A stretch of 64,000 bases of DNA. It comes from Spirosoma foliorum (GTDB taxonomy: Bacteria > Bacteroidota > Bacteroidia > Cytophagales > Spirosomataceae). Each line of letters opens with the position of its first letter. The stretch's first letter is position 1. The position numbers and the translations under genes were made by a program. The DNA is taken from contig NZ_CP059732.1 of assembly GCF_014117325.1 (NCBI RefSeq), positions 4,291,001 to 4,355,000 on the forward strand, in the 5' to 3' direction. The notes beneath the pieces are model-generated. The model saw only the letters and a list, made by a program, of their open reading frames with translations, was not told the DNA's origin and searched no databases. Below, one piece after another: positions 9,033-19,415 of this stretch.

Positions 9033-10689
9033 ATGAATGCTCTAAAACGTATTTCAGCGTTTTTCTTCTGCTACTTCTGCCTATTCAAGGTATACAGTCA
9101 AGAAACGTTAAGCCTAACCCAAAAAAGGGAGTTTGCGCGTATATATGGAGTTTCAGGTGCTCCCGTAGACAGGCAAGAATTTATCAAATCTCAATTAAAA
9201 AAGCAGGCGCTATCACCGGCAAAAAGGAAAAATTTTTTAGTCGATTCTACGACTGAAAAAGAAATTATTAAAAATTATCTTTTCTGGCATGACTATTCTT
9301 TAGATATATCAGCCACCGATCATCTGACCTCGGCAACACCAACCGATTTTTACGCGGAGCAATTAGGACCGCATAAAGCCAGTCGTGCATTTGCAATTAC
9401 TCATGTGGCGATCTTTGAAGCAATAAATTCAGTCATAAAGAAATATACGAGCTATCGTGCCATTCAGCAGAAAATTTTTGATATTTCTGGCCTTCCATCT
9501 ACTATTTCACTAGCACAGGTTAACCTCAATTATGCAATAGCGGAAGCCGCAAAACAAACTTTATTAAAATTGTACCCAAAGAAAGCAATACTGATCAATA
9601 ATCAATACACCAAATTTATACAAAGCTTACCAACCGAAGGGGCTTCGAAAGATACAAGCGGTGCTTTAATCGGAAGAGCATCCGCTGAAGCCGTTTGGAT
9701 GGATCGAAACGATGATCGTGCTAACTATCCTGAACCACCGGCATCTGCCGTTACCACTAATGATTTCAGAAACTGGACAAAAGATACTTTATCGAATATT
9801 AATACAGCACTAGGTGGAAACTGGTCGAAAGTAAGACCGTTTGTGCTCCTCTCCCAAGATGCATTCCGCCCCTGTCCACCACCCTCCTTCGACAGCACAG
9901 CTTTTGTTAAAGCATTTAACGATGTTAAAAATTTAGGAGGAGATCCTTTGGCTGAAACTTCAGCAATCCGACGTCCAACTCCCACAAGTAGAAAGGGTGA
10001 GGAATTGCAAGATTTAAATGATGCGAATGAAACATATAAAGGGATTCTCTGGGGATATGATGGCACCGGAAATTTATGCGCCCCCCCCAAGATTGTATAA
10101 TATGATTGCGAAAGACATTGCCATTCAAAGGAAAAATCCCAATGAACTCATTGAGCTTGCACGGTACTTTGCATTGATCAATCTTTCGCTAGCCGATGCC
10201 GGAATTTCAGCATGGGAGGCAAAATATTGGTATAACTACCCCAGACCAATTTCTCTTATTCGTAAAATTCCTGCAACGTTGAATCCACAAGCTCAACCTA
10301 ATAAGTTCTGGACACCGCTTGGTGCCCCAGTGACTAATTCCGTTGCCAGTAAAAATTTTACTCCCCCTTTTCCTGCATATCCTTCCGGACATGCCGTTTT
10401 TGGTGCTGCACTGTTTCAAACATTAAGGCGATTCTACAGCATAACAAATGATGCAGAATCTTCTTTTACATTTCATTCAGATGAATACAACGGCGAGAAT
10501 AAAAGTGCAAGACTTAATACTCGCAGGAGTTTAACAAGTCGCACCCTCACATTTGATACGTCAGAATGGGAAAATGCACAGAGTAGAATATGGCTAGGCA
10601 TTCACTGGCAATTCGACGCTGATAATGGAATTAAACAAGGTAGACAAGTGGGAAATTTTGTCTTTGATCATGTTTACACGAAACCTTAA
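9033..10689 (+). pseudogene. Vanadium-dependent haloperoxidase/PAP2-family protein, frameshifted at a C run
   Basis: The first frame (9033-10100) starts with a signal peptide (MNALKRISAFFFCYFCLFKVYS) and ends just after GYDGTGNLCAPP. The second frame, open from 10018 to 10689, continues the family sequence with PPRLYNMIAKDIA, the acid-phosphatase signature FPAYPSGHAVFGAALF and the last active-site block SRIWLGIHWQFDADNG. The break falls in a run of eight C at 10081-10088; with seven C the protein reads through as one enzyme of about 550 residues with the usual G-x-PPRLYN junction. The family is exported and either halogenates organic compounds or acts as a phosphatase. Either the gene is broken or phase-variable, or the run was miscounted in assembly. 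Confidence 0.82.
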
Positions 10690-10792
10690 ACATGATTATT
10701 GATACATATAGATACAGGTATTTTATCTTTAATCATGCACTAATAAAAGATTATAAGATAATTTATGCTGTATAAAATCATGCATGATCCGC

Positions 10793-13534
10793 ATGATTCA
10801 AAGCACCTCGGCTGGACAAGCCCAAGCGTATTTCAATGACTCTCTGCACCAATCCGACTATTACCTTAACGATCAAGAGCAGCCTGGCTGTTTCTATGGA
10901 CGTGTAGCCGCCCGTTTTGACATTACGGGCGTAGCGACAAAGAACACTTTTCATGCCCTTTGCGAAAACATCAATCCAATCACGGGGCAGGCACTCACAC
11001 CACGCAAAAAAGACAATCGCACAGTCGGCTATGATATTAATTTCCATTGCCCAAAATCTGTTTCGATCCTTCATGCGCTGACGACTGACAATCATATTCT
11101 GAATGCGTTTCAGGAAAGCGTTCAGCAGACCATGCTGGATATTGAAGTGGACGCCCAAACCCGCGTTCGTAAAAATGGCATGGATGAGGACCGATCAACA
11201 GGTGAACTGCTTTGGGCGGACTTCATTCACCAAACTGCAAGGCCCGTTGATAACGCTGTGCCTGATCCACACCTCCACTGTCATTCCTTTGTGTTCAATG
11301 TGACGTGGGATGGGGTTGAACAGCAGTTCAAGGCGGGGCAATTCCGGTCGATCAAACAGGACATGCCCTATTATCAGGCACGGTTTCACAAACGGCTAGC
11401 CGATAAACTGGTTGAATTAGGTTATTGCATTCGGCGCACCGACAAGGCGTTTGAAGTTGCTGGTGTGCCGGAGCATATCATCGACCTGTTTTCCAAACGC
11501 ACCAATGAAATCGGCCAGATTGCCAAGGAACTGGGCATTACAGATCAGGACGAGTTAGATCAATTAGGAGCCAGAACCCGCGCCAGGAAGCAAAAGGGTT
11601 TAACCATGAGCCAGCTGAAGGCTGAATGGCGTAAGCAGATATTCGCATTGGGGATGCGAGATAAAGGCGAAGGTGATCAACCGATACGCTTTGCCCCTGC
11701 CAAACCAGTCTCCTCTCCCTCGCCTAAACACTGCGTCGATCATGCGTTGGCGATGCGATTTGAACGGGTATCAGTCATGCAAGATCGGCGCATTTTGGAA
11801 GTGGCCTATCAGCAGGGATTGGGTCATCCAACGCTGACCGTCGATCAGATTACCGACCGCTTTGCCGACGATAAGCGGATTATCCGGGTCAAGGATGGCT
11901 CCCAAACACTCTGCACCACCAAAGAGGTTTTGCGTGAAGAACAGCGGATGGTGGCTCTGGCTGGGCAAAGCAGGGGCCTGCTGCTCCCGCTTTATCCGGT
12001 TACTCCTGAAATCTTACTGGAAGGCGAACAGCGTGAAGCCGTATCCCATGTACTGACCACCACCAATCGCGTGTCGATTATTCGCGGTCGGGCTGGAACG
12101 GGGAAAACCACATTGATGACAGAAGCCATTCGGCTGATCACGGAAGCAGGGTATCAAGTCACCGTTGTGGCACCCACGGCGCAAGCGGCACGGGGCGTGT
12201 TGCGAGAAGAAGGGTTTAGCGAAGCAGACACCGTGGCCAAACTGTTGTCCTCATCCGAATTACAAGCGGCTTTAGCCCATGGTGTGTTGTGGGTCGATGA
12301 AGCCGGACTGTTGAACACCAAGGACATGACCGCTCTGCTGCAATTGGTTACGGACAAAAACGCACGGTTGATTTTAAGTGGCGATACCCGGCAACACAGT
12401 AGCGTTATGCGTGGTGATGCGTTGCGGATTCTGAACACCGTGGCGAGTATAAAATCAGCCGAAGTCAGCCGCATCTATCGGCAACGTCATCTGGACTATC
12501 GCCAAGCCGTGCAAGCTTTAGCGGATCATAAAGTCGGCGAAGCATTGGCCGTACTGGATAGCATGGGAGCGATCAAGACCTTGAGTCCCGCCAATTCCTT
12601 TACCGCCTTAGCCAACGATTATCTAGCTGCCTTGAAAAAAGGAAAATCCGCCTTGGTGATTTCACCGACGCATAAGGAAGGCGAACAGGTCACCAAAGCC
12701 ATTCGCGAGACATTGCGCGAGACTGGACGAATTGCCAATGAGGAAACAACCGTTTCGCGGTTGGTTAACACCAATCTGACGATAGCGGAGAAAAGCGATT
12801 CCCGCAATTATCGCCCTGGGCAAGTCATCCAGTTCAACCAGAAGCTGGCAGGCATCGAGCGTGGTTCGCGATGGGCGGTTCATTCTGTGGCCGATGGCGT
12901 CGTCCGCATTCACGATGCCATCGGCACGCAAACATCCCTGCCCCTAGACCGTATACAGCAATTCGATGTGTACCGAGCGGGCGAAATCGCGCTGGCCAAA
13001 GGCGATACTGTACGCATTACCCGCAATGGATATGATGCGTATAAAAAACGGCTAACCAATGGGCAAATGCTGGAGGTTATCGCCATCGCGCCAGACGGGG
13101 CTTTGCGTCTGCACAACAAGGCAAGCAAAGCCACCTACACTGTTCCGGCTCATTTCGGCCATATCGCCCACGGTTATTGCCTGACCTCGCATGCCGCACA
13201 AGGCAAGACGGTGGATGAGGTCTTTATCGCGCAACCAGCCAGCACCTTTGCCGCTACCAATCTCAACCAGTTCTATGTGTCGGTGTCACGGGCGCGGGAT
13301 GGTGTGCATATCTACACCGATAATAAAGCCGCTTTGCTGGCTCATGCATCCGAATTAGGGGATCGCCTGTCTGCTTTGGAATTGGTACAGCGCAAGAAAA
13401 TAAACCGGAAAACAGCGGAACATCTGATAAGCACCAAGCCGCCTGTCACAACGATTATAAAAACTAAACGCGAACCAAAGCCAGTAGTAAAACTCGTTCA
13501 GCGAAAGCCGAATAATCATGCACTGCATCCATGA
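10793..13534 (+). CDS. MobF (TrwC/TraI-like) relaxase-helicase
   Basis: A roughly 914-residue bifunctional conjugation enzyme. The frame is open from ATG 10784, but the ATG at 10793 gives MIQSTSAGQAQAYF, the usual MobF opening, so it is preferred. Catalytic tyrosines are in DYYLN near residue 22. The metal-binding triad is DPHLHCHSFVFN near residue 158. The C-terminal RecD-like helicase has Walker A RGRAGTGKTTL near residue 429, Walker B LWVDEAGLL near 498 and a terminal SH3-like/helicase block ending HGYCLTSHAAQGKT and FYVSVSRARD. It nicks oriT and unwinds the transferred strand, working with the coupling protein at 3081. The end overlaps the next frame by 17 bp. Confidence 0.95.
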   Translation: MIQSTSAGQAQAYFNDSLHQSDYYLNDQEQPGCFYGRVAARFDITGVATKNTFHALCENINPITGQALTPRKKDNRTVGYDINFHCPKSVSILHALTTDNHILNAFQESVQQTMLDIEVDAQTRVRKNGMDEDRSTGELLWADFIHQTARPVDNAVPDPHLHCHSFVFNVTWDGVEQQFKAGQFRSIKQDMPYYQARFHKRLADKLVELGYCIRRTDKAFEVAGVPEHIIDLFSKRTNEIGQIAKELGITDQDELDQLGARTRARKQKGLTMSQLKAEWRKQIFALGMRDKGEGDQPIRFAPAKPVSSPSPKHCVDHALAMRFERVSVMQDRRILEVAYQQGLGHPTLTVDQITDRFADDKRIIRVKDGSQTLCTTKEVLREEQRMVALAGQSRGLLLPLYPVTPEILLEGEQREAVSHVLTTTNRVSIIRGRAGTGKTTLMTEAIRLITEAGYQVTVVAPTAQAARGVLREEGFSEADTVAKLLSSSELQAALAHGVLWVDEAGLLNTKDMTALLQLVTDKNARLILSGDTRQHSSVMRGDALRILNTVASIKSAEVSRIYRQRHLDYRQAVQALADHKVGEALAVLDSMGAIKTLSPANSFTALANDYLAALKKGKSALVISPTHKEGEQVTKAIRETLRETGRIANEETTVSRLVNTNLTIAEKSDSRNYRPGQVIQFNQKLAGIERGSRWAVHSVADGVVRIHDAIGTQTSLPLDRIQQFDVYRAGEIALAKGDTVRITRNGYDAYKKRLTNGQMLEVIAIAPDGALRLHNKASKATYTVPAHFGHIAHGYCLTSHAAQGKTVDEVFIAQPASTFAATNLNQFYVSVSRARDGVHIYTDNKAALLAHASELGDRLSALELVQRKKINRKTAEHLISTKPPVTTIIKTKREPKPVVKLVQRKPNNHALHP

Positions 13535-13916
13535 GTTCAGGGGGAATTTCGGCCAACCGGCGCAGGTGTCGCGGAGAACAGACGGGCAAACTGAACTCTG
13601 TGACAGTGGTGTAGAGGTGCACGATAGCAATAATTCAGTTCGTAATGTCTGTTTTGTTTGGGAAAATGGCCACAAAGCTTTTTTCAATTATGCCTATCTG
13701 GTATCGGTCGATCTGACCTTGATCGATGATCTGAACGTGATGATGCTTTATTTCAGTGGACAGGTTGTCACGCTGAAAGGCTATTGTTTGGGTGTATTGT
13801 TCGACATGTTGCTGAACCATACCCCTAAAACCATCATAGCCCGTAATCTACGATATTATACGCCCGAGCAAACAGAGAGCGATTTCGTCGCTGAAATTAC
13901 GGTGACAAGTGAATAA
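13518..13916 (+). CDS. Small unknown protein coupled to the relaxase gene
   Basis: A 132-codon frame beginning within the last codons of the relaxase gene. The first 45 residues look composition-poor and may not be translated; from about residue 50 (FFNYAYLVSVDLTLIDDLNVMML) the sequence reads like a compact alpha/beta domain ending IARNLRYYTPEQTESDFVAEITV. I recognise no family. Its overlap with the relaxase suggests a plasmid accessory gene. A later start is possible. Confidence 0.5.
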   Translation: MHCIHEFRGNFGQPAQVSRRTDGQTELCDSGVEVHDSNNSVRNVCFVWENGHKAFFNYAYLVSVDLTLIDDLNVMMLYFSGQVVTLKGYCLGVLFDMLLNHTPKTIIARNLRYYTPEQTESDFVAEITVTSE

Positions 13917-14198
13917 TAATGTGACCTTGTGAGTAAATAATTCTATGTTTTATCTTATTATACAATCGTTTTGTAATATAATACAGTTAAAGCATACTGT
14001 TGATCCATAAGTGAGTCTATGACTCTTGTAACCGCTCTGTGTGGTTTCTGAGAAAGTAAGTGAACTCTTATAATCCTACGACTTGACTGACTAATTCACG
14101 CATCAATAAACGAGTAGTAGCATGTACTAGTTTAGAATTTGATCCCGTTTTTTCGAATATTTATAAAAAGGTTCTATCGCACTAAATTTAAGAAGACA

Positions 14199-16280
14199 AT
14201 GAAACACATTAATTTCTTAGGAACTTCTGTTGAAATGCCACTCCATTTTAATGCAATGTTAAAATTTAGTGAGAAGGATAAGACGAATTTACCGTGGCTA
14301 TCACGTAATTCTAGGTATTATGGAGTCGAAAAAGAAATAGGAAAAGGTGGCAGAGCTATTGCTTATAAAGGGTTCGTTTGTGACGAATTAGGCGAGCGTC
14401 TTGCTGGTGTAAAGAAAAATGTTGTTCTCAAAATACCAAATCTTAAACTAGGTGATGATTCCGATAAGAACAAAGAATATTTAAGTCGTCAAAGTAGAGA
14501 AGGTGGTCGAGAATGGAAGCTGACTCGGGAACGATTAGACGGTTGTAAGTATGCAAATCCTATTTTCGATTTCACGAAAATTCAAATGTCTTATTATGAC
14601 GATATTGTTGATATACCAATTACAGTGCAATTTTTCTTAGATGATGCTAAATCCTTAGATAATTATTTACTAGATACTAAACAAAGAGCTGAACCGTACA
14701 AAAGTCGCCAAGGCGATCCGGTAGATAACTGGAATGGTATGAGCGATCCCGCAAAATGGTTGGAACTTGCTATTGGTTTGGCAACAGGCTTAGCAGACAT
14801 TCATCAAAGGCGTGTTGTACATGCTGATATTTGGCCACCAAATATCTTTATCAAAGTTGATAATGAAGGGAAGCCTTTTCCGATATTTATTGACTTTGGT
14901 GAGGCTTTTTCGATTGAGCCTACTGGTATACCAAGATCGCAAAGAGATCATGCATATAGAGCGCCGGAAAGAAAGGACGCACAGAGCATAGTCACACAGA
15001 TGGCAGACGTTTACTCGTTTGGGAAGCTCATGCTTCATTTATGTATAGGAGAAGAGCCAATTCTATCTTCGGACGATAGTGGGCATTTAAGACGTGAAAA
15101 AATCAGAAATAAGTTTATCGAAAGAAATCCCAATCTACTGGAAAGCAATCCCTTTATATTAGATATTATTTGTAAATGCGTCTCACTTGATCCAATTGAT
15201 AGACCAAATATGAACGAGGTCTTGAAAGCTTTGAAATCATATGTCAGACTTAATCTTGATCTTACTGCAACTCCTGAGAAAATTCCCGATATTAACAACA
15301 GACTATTATCTATCGCTAAAACATGGCGCGGAATAACTAGAGAATTAGCTGATCGAGAAATGAGTGTAATACCTTTTTTAGAAGAATTAGTTGAACATAG
15401 AATTCATGATATAGAAGATTTAGTTAAAGGTTTAGCCAATGATGTAGTAAATCTCAGCGATACAAGAGAAAAATTAATTGTAGATCTACTAATCTTGTTT
15501 CAACGATTAGGTTACGGAGATCGTTTTATTAGTTTGACGCACCCGAGAATGTGGCAGGGATCCGCTCTTGGATTAGATGGTAGATACTTTTCTGCTACAC
15601 AATCTGCCACAGTCCGAGGGGCATCAATCCAACGAGTGTTTCTATTTTCGATTCAAGAGCTTGGTCATGAATGGACCTCTAAATGGATTGATAACTTAAG
15701 AAAATTAGAAAAAAATGAAAAACACTTAGTAAGGAGACTGGCCAATATATTAGAAGTGGAAAAAAACAAATATTTGGCAGCAATTCAGCAAGCTGATGCT
15801 CAAAAATTACCCGAGAATCTTCAAAAAGAATCTCGGGAGCGATTGGCTCTAGTAATTAAGTCATACGTAATGGCGAACCAAACAATGTGTAGAGATAAAT
15901 TTGATAAGGCGGACCACTTTTCGTCATCAGCAGAATGTGAAGGATTGTTCTTAGGTATTCTTCCTGTCAGCACCTTAAAAGTTGTTAATGAATATAAATC
16001 GTCCCATCCAGCATCAATATTTTATTATAGTAAAGCTGCTGAACAAGATAAATATTTACTTATGATGACGGTATGCCTTGCTCGTAATTCATTTATCAGT
16101 ACTGAAGTTTCGACCGACATAGCTTACTTAAGCTCTAAACCTGAACTTAGAGGAATTATGGTATTTAAAAGTGTTTTTGGGGTTCCAGAAGACAGAATAA
16201 AAAAATTAGAACAGGTTTTAAAAAATTCTGTAAGTGTTGGAAAATGGATAAATAAGCTTTACGGCACTTTACCGAAATAG
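14199..16280 (+). CDS. Hanks-type Ser/Thr protein kinase with large unknown C-terminal region
   Basis: The ATG at 14199, after the purine-rich AAGAAGACA, gives 693 residues; a TTG start at 14139 is less likely. Kinase elements: glycine loop IGKGGRAIAYKG near residue 47, the lysine strand VVLKIPN near 76, catalytic loop HADIWPPNIFI near 207 (D and N present, but with IWPP instead of the usual LKPS/P), metal-binding FIDFGEAF near 231, and YRAPER. Residues from about 370 to the end are helical and match nothing I know. It stands alone in AT-rich DNA between the relaxase and the antirestriction genes, so it is a cargo gene. Stand-alone kinases with long unknown tails can be phage-defence effectors, but nothing here proves it. 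Confidence 0.78.
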   Translation: MKHINFLGTSVEMPLHFNAMLKFSEKDKTNLPWLSRNSRYYGVEKEIGKGGRAIAYKGFVCDELGERLAGVKKNVVLKIPNLKLGDDSDKNKEYLSRQSREGGREWKLTRERLDGCKYANPIFDFTKIQMSYYDDIVDIPITVQFFLDDAKSLDNYLLDTKQRAEPYKSRQGDPVDNWNGMSDPAKWLELAIGLATGLADIHQRRVVHADIWPPNIFIKVDNEGKPFPIFIDFGEAFSIEPTGIPRSQRDHAYRAPERKDAQSIVTQMADVYSFGKLMLHLCIGEEPILSSDDSGHLRREKIRNKFIERNPNLLESNPFILDIICKCVSLDPIDRPNMNEVLKALKSYVRLNLDLTATPEKIPDINNRLLSIAKTWRGITRELADREMSVIPFLEELVEHRIHDIEDLVKGLANDVVNLSDTREKLIVDLLILFQRLGYGDRFISLTHPRMWQGSALGLDGRYFSATQSATVRGASIQRVFLFSIQELGHEWTSKWIDNLRKLEKNEKHLVRRLANILEVEKNKYLAAIQQADAQKLPENLQKESRERLALVIKSYVMANQTMCRDKFDKADHFSSSAECEGLFLGILPVSTLKVVNEYKSSHPASIFYYSKAAEQDKYLLMMTVCLARNSFISTEVSTDIAYLSSKPELRGIMVFKSVFGVPEDRIKKLEQVLKNSVSVGKWINKLYGTLPK

Positions 16281-16427
16281 TAATCTACTGAGATTGTCAT
16301 GAAGAAGAGCTATAGCTTTAATTATTAGAGGGAAATTAGCACAACCAAGCAAGAGCCCAGAATAACAGTCTGTTCTAATATGATTTAAACTCATACTTGT
16401 ATCATCTTTATTCGGATTTGATAAAAC

Positions 16428-16459
16428 TAGAGCCGAAGAGGTAACCATCTCCGGCTCTA
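16428..16459. terminator. Hairpin between convergent genes
   Basis: TAGAGCCG and CGGCTCTA form an 8-bp outer stem with partial inner pairing, between the kinase stop (16280) and the end of the minus-strand gene at 16466. It can serve either strand. Confidence 0.5.
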
Positions 16460-16465
16460 TAGCAG

Positions 16466-16675
16466 TTAAGTTTTCGGTTTGTTCTTACGAACAACAACTG
16501 GAACGTTCTGGCCGAGAATATTCAAAGACAGGTTCAACCCGTCTTTATCGCCGTGTTCCCAGGCAGCACCTACTCTGATCCAGTCAGCTTGCTCGGTATC
16601 GGCTTGCGGTTTCAGAACGTAAACCGTGTGGGTTGGCTTGGTTGAACGGGTTTCGGTTTGAGAAGTCATCATCAA
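16466..16675 (-). CDS. Small DUF736-like mobile-element protein
   Basis: A 69-residue protein with an unusually clear ribosome site (AAGGAGATTTGATGATG) before a run of Met codons. The core DWIRVGAAWEHGDKDGLNLSLN followed by ILGQNVPVVVRKNK resembles small plasmid/ICE proteins of the DUF736 kind (RVGAAW, KDG, a beta-rich end). It precedes no close gene on its strand but lies between ArdC and the kinase. Function is unknown in the family; it is often found beside antirestriction and mobilization genes. Confidence 0.68.
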   Translation of the reverse strand: MMMTSQTETRSTKPTHTVYVLKPQADTEQADWIRVGAAWEHGDKDGLNLSLNILGQNVPVVVRKNKPKT

Positions 16676-16937
16676 ATCTCCTTTCTTGTGTGGTTGATGA
16701 TGGAAGCGAACAAAGCTCGATAGGCCGTATCAGCTCTCCAAGGTCAAAAATCGATGTGTAATGTCTATTTTTGACCGCAGTCGTAGATCGTTTTTACCTC
16801 GTAAAAATGAGGGATAAGCGCCATGACGGACAATTGGGCTAAGCTGACATGCTCTATCAACCGACCCCAAGAAAGGGATAGTTGACGAAACCGCCAAATC
16901 GTCCGTAAACCAGGGCATGGGGTTGTGCTTTCGAAAC

Positions 16938-17867
16938 TCAAGGACGAGGACTTTGCAACGCATGAATGTATTCAACCGCCTTTTGGGCATGGGATGCGGC
17001 CTGAAAGATAAAGCGTTTGTCATCCTTGAGCACGTGCAGCCAGGACTGGATATAAGCCGCATGATGTTCTTCCGGCTGCGGTTCAAAGCCCAGATCAGCC
17101 GCCAGAAAACAGGCTCCTAGTTCAGCAACGAGTTCTTCCTTACTATAGCCTTCATCACCGTATTGTTTTTTGCCGAAGTCACGGTTCAACCGGTGTGGAG
17201 GCTTCGTCCAATGACAAATTTCATGGGCTAAAATAGCGTAAAATCGCATCGCAGTTTCAAAGCTTTCGAACGGTGGCATTTGGATGCGGTCGGTGCTCTG
17301 CGTATAACACGCTTTGGTGCCGGTATAAATATCAGCTTTCGTTTGGGCAAAGAACTGTTCGAGTTTCGGATCACGCGCTTGTTGATGGATAACAACGGGT
17401 TCAGGGACTTTATAAAAACCGTCGGACAGTCCTTCGATTTGCGCGGCATTGAAGACAGTATAGCTTTTAAGAAAGGGAATCTGGCTGGATTTGAGGTCAC
17501 CATTGGCGTCTTCCTCTTCCTTGGTGAATTTATCGGCGTAGACAATTTGGGTTCCCTTCTCGCCTTTGCGGACAGACGCTTTCATGTCGGTCGCTTGCTT
17601 AAAAGTCATCCAATAGGGAGAGGTAAAGCCTTGATCGTTAGCGGCATTCCAGAGAATGAGCGTATTGATACCCGTGTAAGGAATATGATTCCAGCGCAGC
17701 GGACGCATGACCTGACCCGTCATCTGTTCGGAATTCCAGGGCTTACGCCACGAGAGATTGCCTTGTTCCAGATCGGCCAGAATTTTAGCCGTAACACGAG
17801 CATAGATATCCTGTTGAGACTGTTCGGCAGGGAGTGATGTGTCTTTGCGGGTAATCGGTTTGGTCAT
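16938..17867 (-). CDS. ardC: ArdC-like antirestriction protein
   Basis: A 309-residue protein with the two ArdC parts. The N-terminal ssDNA-binding domain (residues about 18-140) starts QDIYARVTAKILADLEQG and contains WRKPW and GINTLILW. The C-terminal zinc metallopeptidase domain has the motif ILAHEICHW near residue 212 (HExxH) and a downstream glutamate in EELVAELGACFL. Length is normal for the family. ArdC protects incoming plasmid DNA against host restriction during conjugation and can bind the transferred single strand. It lies in the plasmid backbone block with the primase and the HTH gene, all on the minus strand. Confidence 0.93.
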   Translation of the reverse strand: MTKPITRKDTSLPAEQSQQDIYARVTAKILADLEQGNLSWRKPWNSEQMTGQVMRPLRWNHIPYTGINTLILWNAANDQGFTSPYWMTFKQATDMKASVRKGEKGTQIVYADKFTKEEEDANGDLKSSQIPFLKSYTVFNAAQIEGLSDGFYKVPEPVVIHQQARDPKLEQFFAQTKADIYTGTKACYTQSTDRIQMPPFESFETAMRFYAILAHEICHWTKPPHRLNRDFGKKQYGDEGYSKEELVAELGACFLAADLGFEPQPEEHHAAYIQSWLHVLKDDKRFIFQAASHAQKAVEYIHALQSPRP

Positions 17868-18242
17868 GTATCATGCTCCAATGGTTGAGGTTACAGGGAA
17901 TGAAAAAAACACGACGGCTTAGCGAGAGAGCCAGCGAACGTCGCGCGGCCAGAATTTTGGTGGGGTGGGGAATGCGAAGCAGGAGAAAATTGTGGTTGGT
18001 AAACGAGTAGCGTCGGGTACAGTCCCATAGGCAACTCAAGCCTTGGCAACATGCAAACTAAACTGATGACCGTTAGCACGGCATACAGCCCTCGTCTTAA
18101 CAGGCCTAATTGGGATGCGATGCAACGATCCAGTAAGCGAGAATGGCACTATCCAGCCGTTTGCCACACCTGGATTATTGACGGATCAACGTTAAATCTG
18201 GCAGGCTGGGGCGACGTTTTGATGTCGGGTCATCCGAACCGC

Positions 18243-19136
18243 TTAAACTGCCAAACGATGTACATGGCGATACCAATCGTGAACACTGTGGTAACCAGCA
18301 TACAATTTGTTCATCGGTTGGTGACGAATGCCCACTTCTGTCTGCAAAAATTGACCCACAGAAGCCGTTGCCTGATCACCCTGCTCGGTATGATCCAGCC
18401 AGGTATACAGCGTCTGGTAACCATACTGATGGATGTAGGCAGGTACTTGTACCAGACAGCACCAGTCATGGAGAATAATCACATCCTCATCCAAAGTCGT
18501 GTGGTCAAGATGGCTCAGCACGGATAAAAAATCCAGAACTTCTTTGAAGAGGTGAATGCCCTTGGGCTTTGGCATTCGGCCACGAATAAACGATATCGCT
18601 GGCTGACCAATCGAGCGTTTCAAGTAGGCCGTGCGCAAGGCAAAACCACCATCAACCGTGGGCAAACCCAGTGCGATGAAATCCTTGCCCGTCTGGCGAT
18701 TACGCGCGTGGATCTCTTTCAGATACTGCCGGGCAAGCGGTAACGCGATGCCTTCCCGGTGCAGGTAATGCAGCAAGCCAGGATATTGAAGCGTCTTTTT
18801 ATGACGGAGGTCTACTTTAGGCTGCTGTGCAGGCGGAGTGGCTACAAGGCCCAATGAGCCGACACTCATGTTGGTGATCCAGCGTAAAGCGTCGCGTTCT
18901 GTGTGGGCTTCCCCGCGAAACCGCAGGTAGTGAACGACCCACTCCACCAAAGTACCATCTTGGGTGTGTAGATCAGACCAGCGATTGGTGATCGTATGAA
19001 CGGTCAGCGTCGCCTGCCGTTTTCGCCCCCACAGAGACGAATAATAAAGAACAGCCCCTTCACGCCTTAAGGGCTGAAGATCAAGCTTGCCTAGAATTTC
19101 GGAAATAGGTATCGTATTGGCATGTTCTAAATCCAT
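18243..19136 (-). CDS. CHC2/TOPRIM primase of a mobilizable element
   Basis: A 297-residue protein. The N-terminal part (SEILGKLDLQPLRREGAVLYY ... LWGRKRQATLTVHTITNRW) resembles the zinc-finger primase domain of DnaG-type proteins but without a clear cysteine set. The C-terminal half has a TOPRIM-like segment (HLFKEVLDFLSVLSHLD, DEDVIILHDW) with E and D residues in the expected places. Proteins of this size next to MobF/ArdC genes in Bacteroidota elements prime replication of the transferred strand. Two domain assignments by pattern; the family call is likely, the activity not proved. Confidence 0.72.
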   Translation of the reverse strand: MDLEHANTIPISEILGKLDLQPLRREGAVLYYSSLWGRKRQATLTVHTITNRWSDLHTQDGTLVEWVVHYLRFRGEAHTERDALRWITNMSVGSLGLVATPPAQQPKVDLRHKKTLQYPGLLHYLHREGIALPLARQYLKEIHARNRQTGKDFIALGLPTVDGGFALRTAYLKRSIGQPAISFIRGRMPKPKGIHLFKEVLDFLSVLSHLDHTTLDEDVIILHDWCCLVQVPAYIHQYGYQTLYTWLDHTEQGDQATASVGQFLQTEVGIRHQPMNKLYAGYHSVHDWYRHVHRLAV

Positions 19137-19180
19137 TGCCTGCTCCGTCGAAGGGGATGTGATGATGGGATCGGGGACTA

Positions 19181-19215
19181 GGAAAGGGAACGTTTTTGCC
19201 GAACGTTCCCTTTCC
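19181..19215. terminator. Perfect 14-bp stem hairpin
   Basis: GGAAAGGGAACGTT (19181-19194) pairs with AACGTTCCCTTTCC (19202-19215) over a 7-nt loop, followed on the plus strand by GCTTTTTAG. It lies between the HTH gene and the primase gene, both on the minus strand, so on that strand it may attenuate read-through. Confidence 0.6.
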
Positions 19216-19220
19216 GCTTT

Positions 19221-19415
19221 TTAGTCCATGAGCCGCTGGTCTAGAAACTGATCTAAATCGGCCAGCCGATAATGGATCAGTTTACCCACCAGAATGGGAT
19301 TGAGTGGTTTTTGTTTGGTACAATCCCACACGGCCAGCGTGCCGGGTGAAACGCCCAGATAAGCCGCGGCCTGCTTTCGATTTAGTAAGGGATTGAGCGT
19401 GTTTTTGTGGGCCAT
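19221..19415 (-). CDS. HTH_17/excisionase-type DNA-binding protein
   Basis: A 64-residue protein starting MAHKNTLNPLLNRKQAAAYLG; the longer frame from 19448 is not preferred because the ATG at 19415 fits the family start. The helix-turn-helix is RKQAAAYLGVSPGTLAVWD followed by the wing (LVGKLIHYRLADLDQFLDQR). Such proteins act as excisionases or regulators in integrative elements. It is the first gene of the minus-strand block with the primase. Confidence 0.8.
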   Translation of the reverse strand: MAHKNTLNPLLNRKQAAAYLGVSPGTLAVWDCTKQKPLNPILVGKLIHYRLADLDQFLDQRLMD

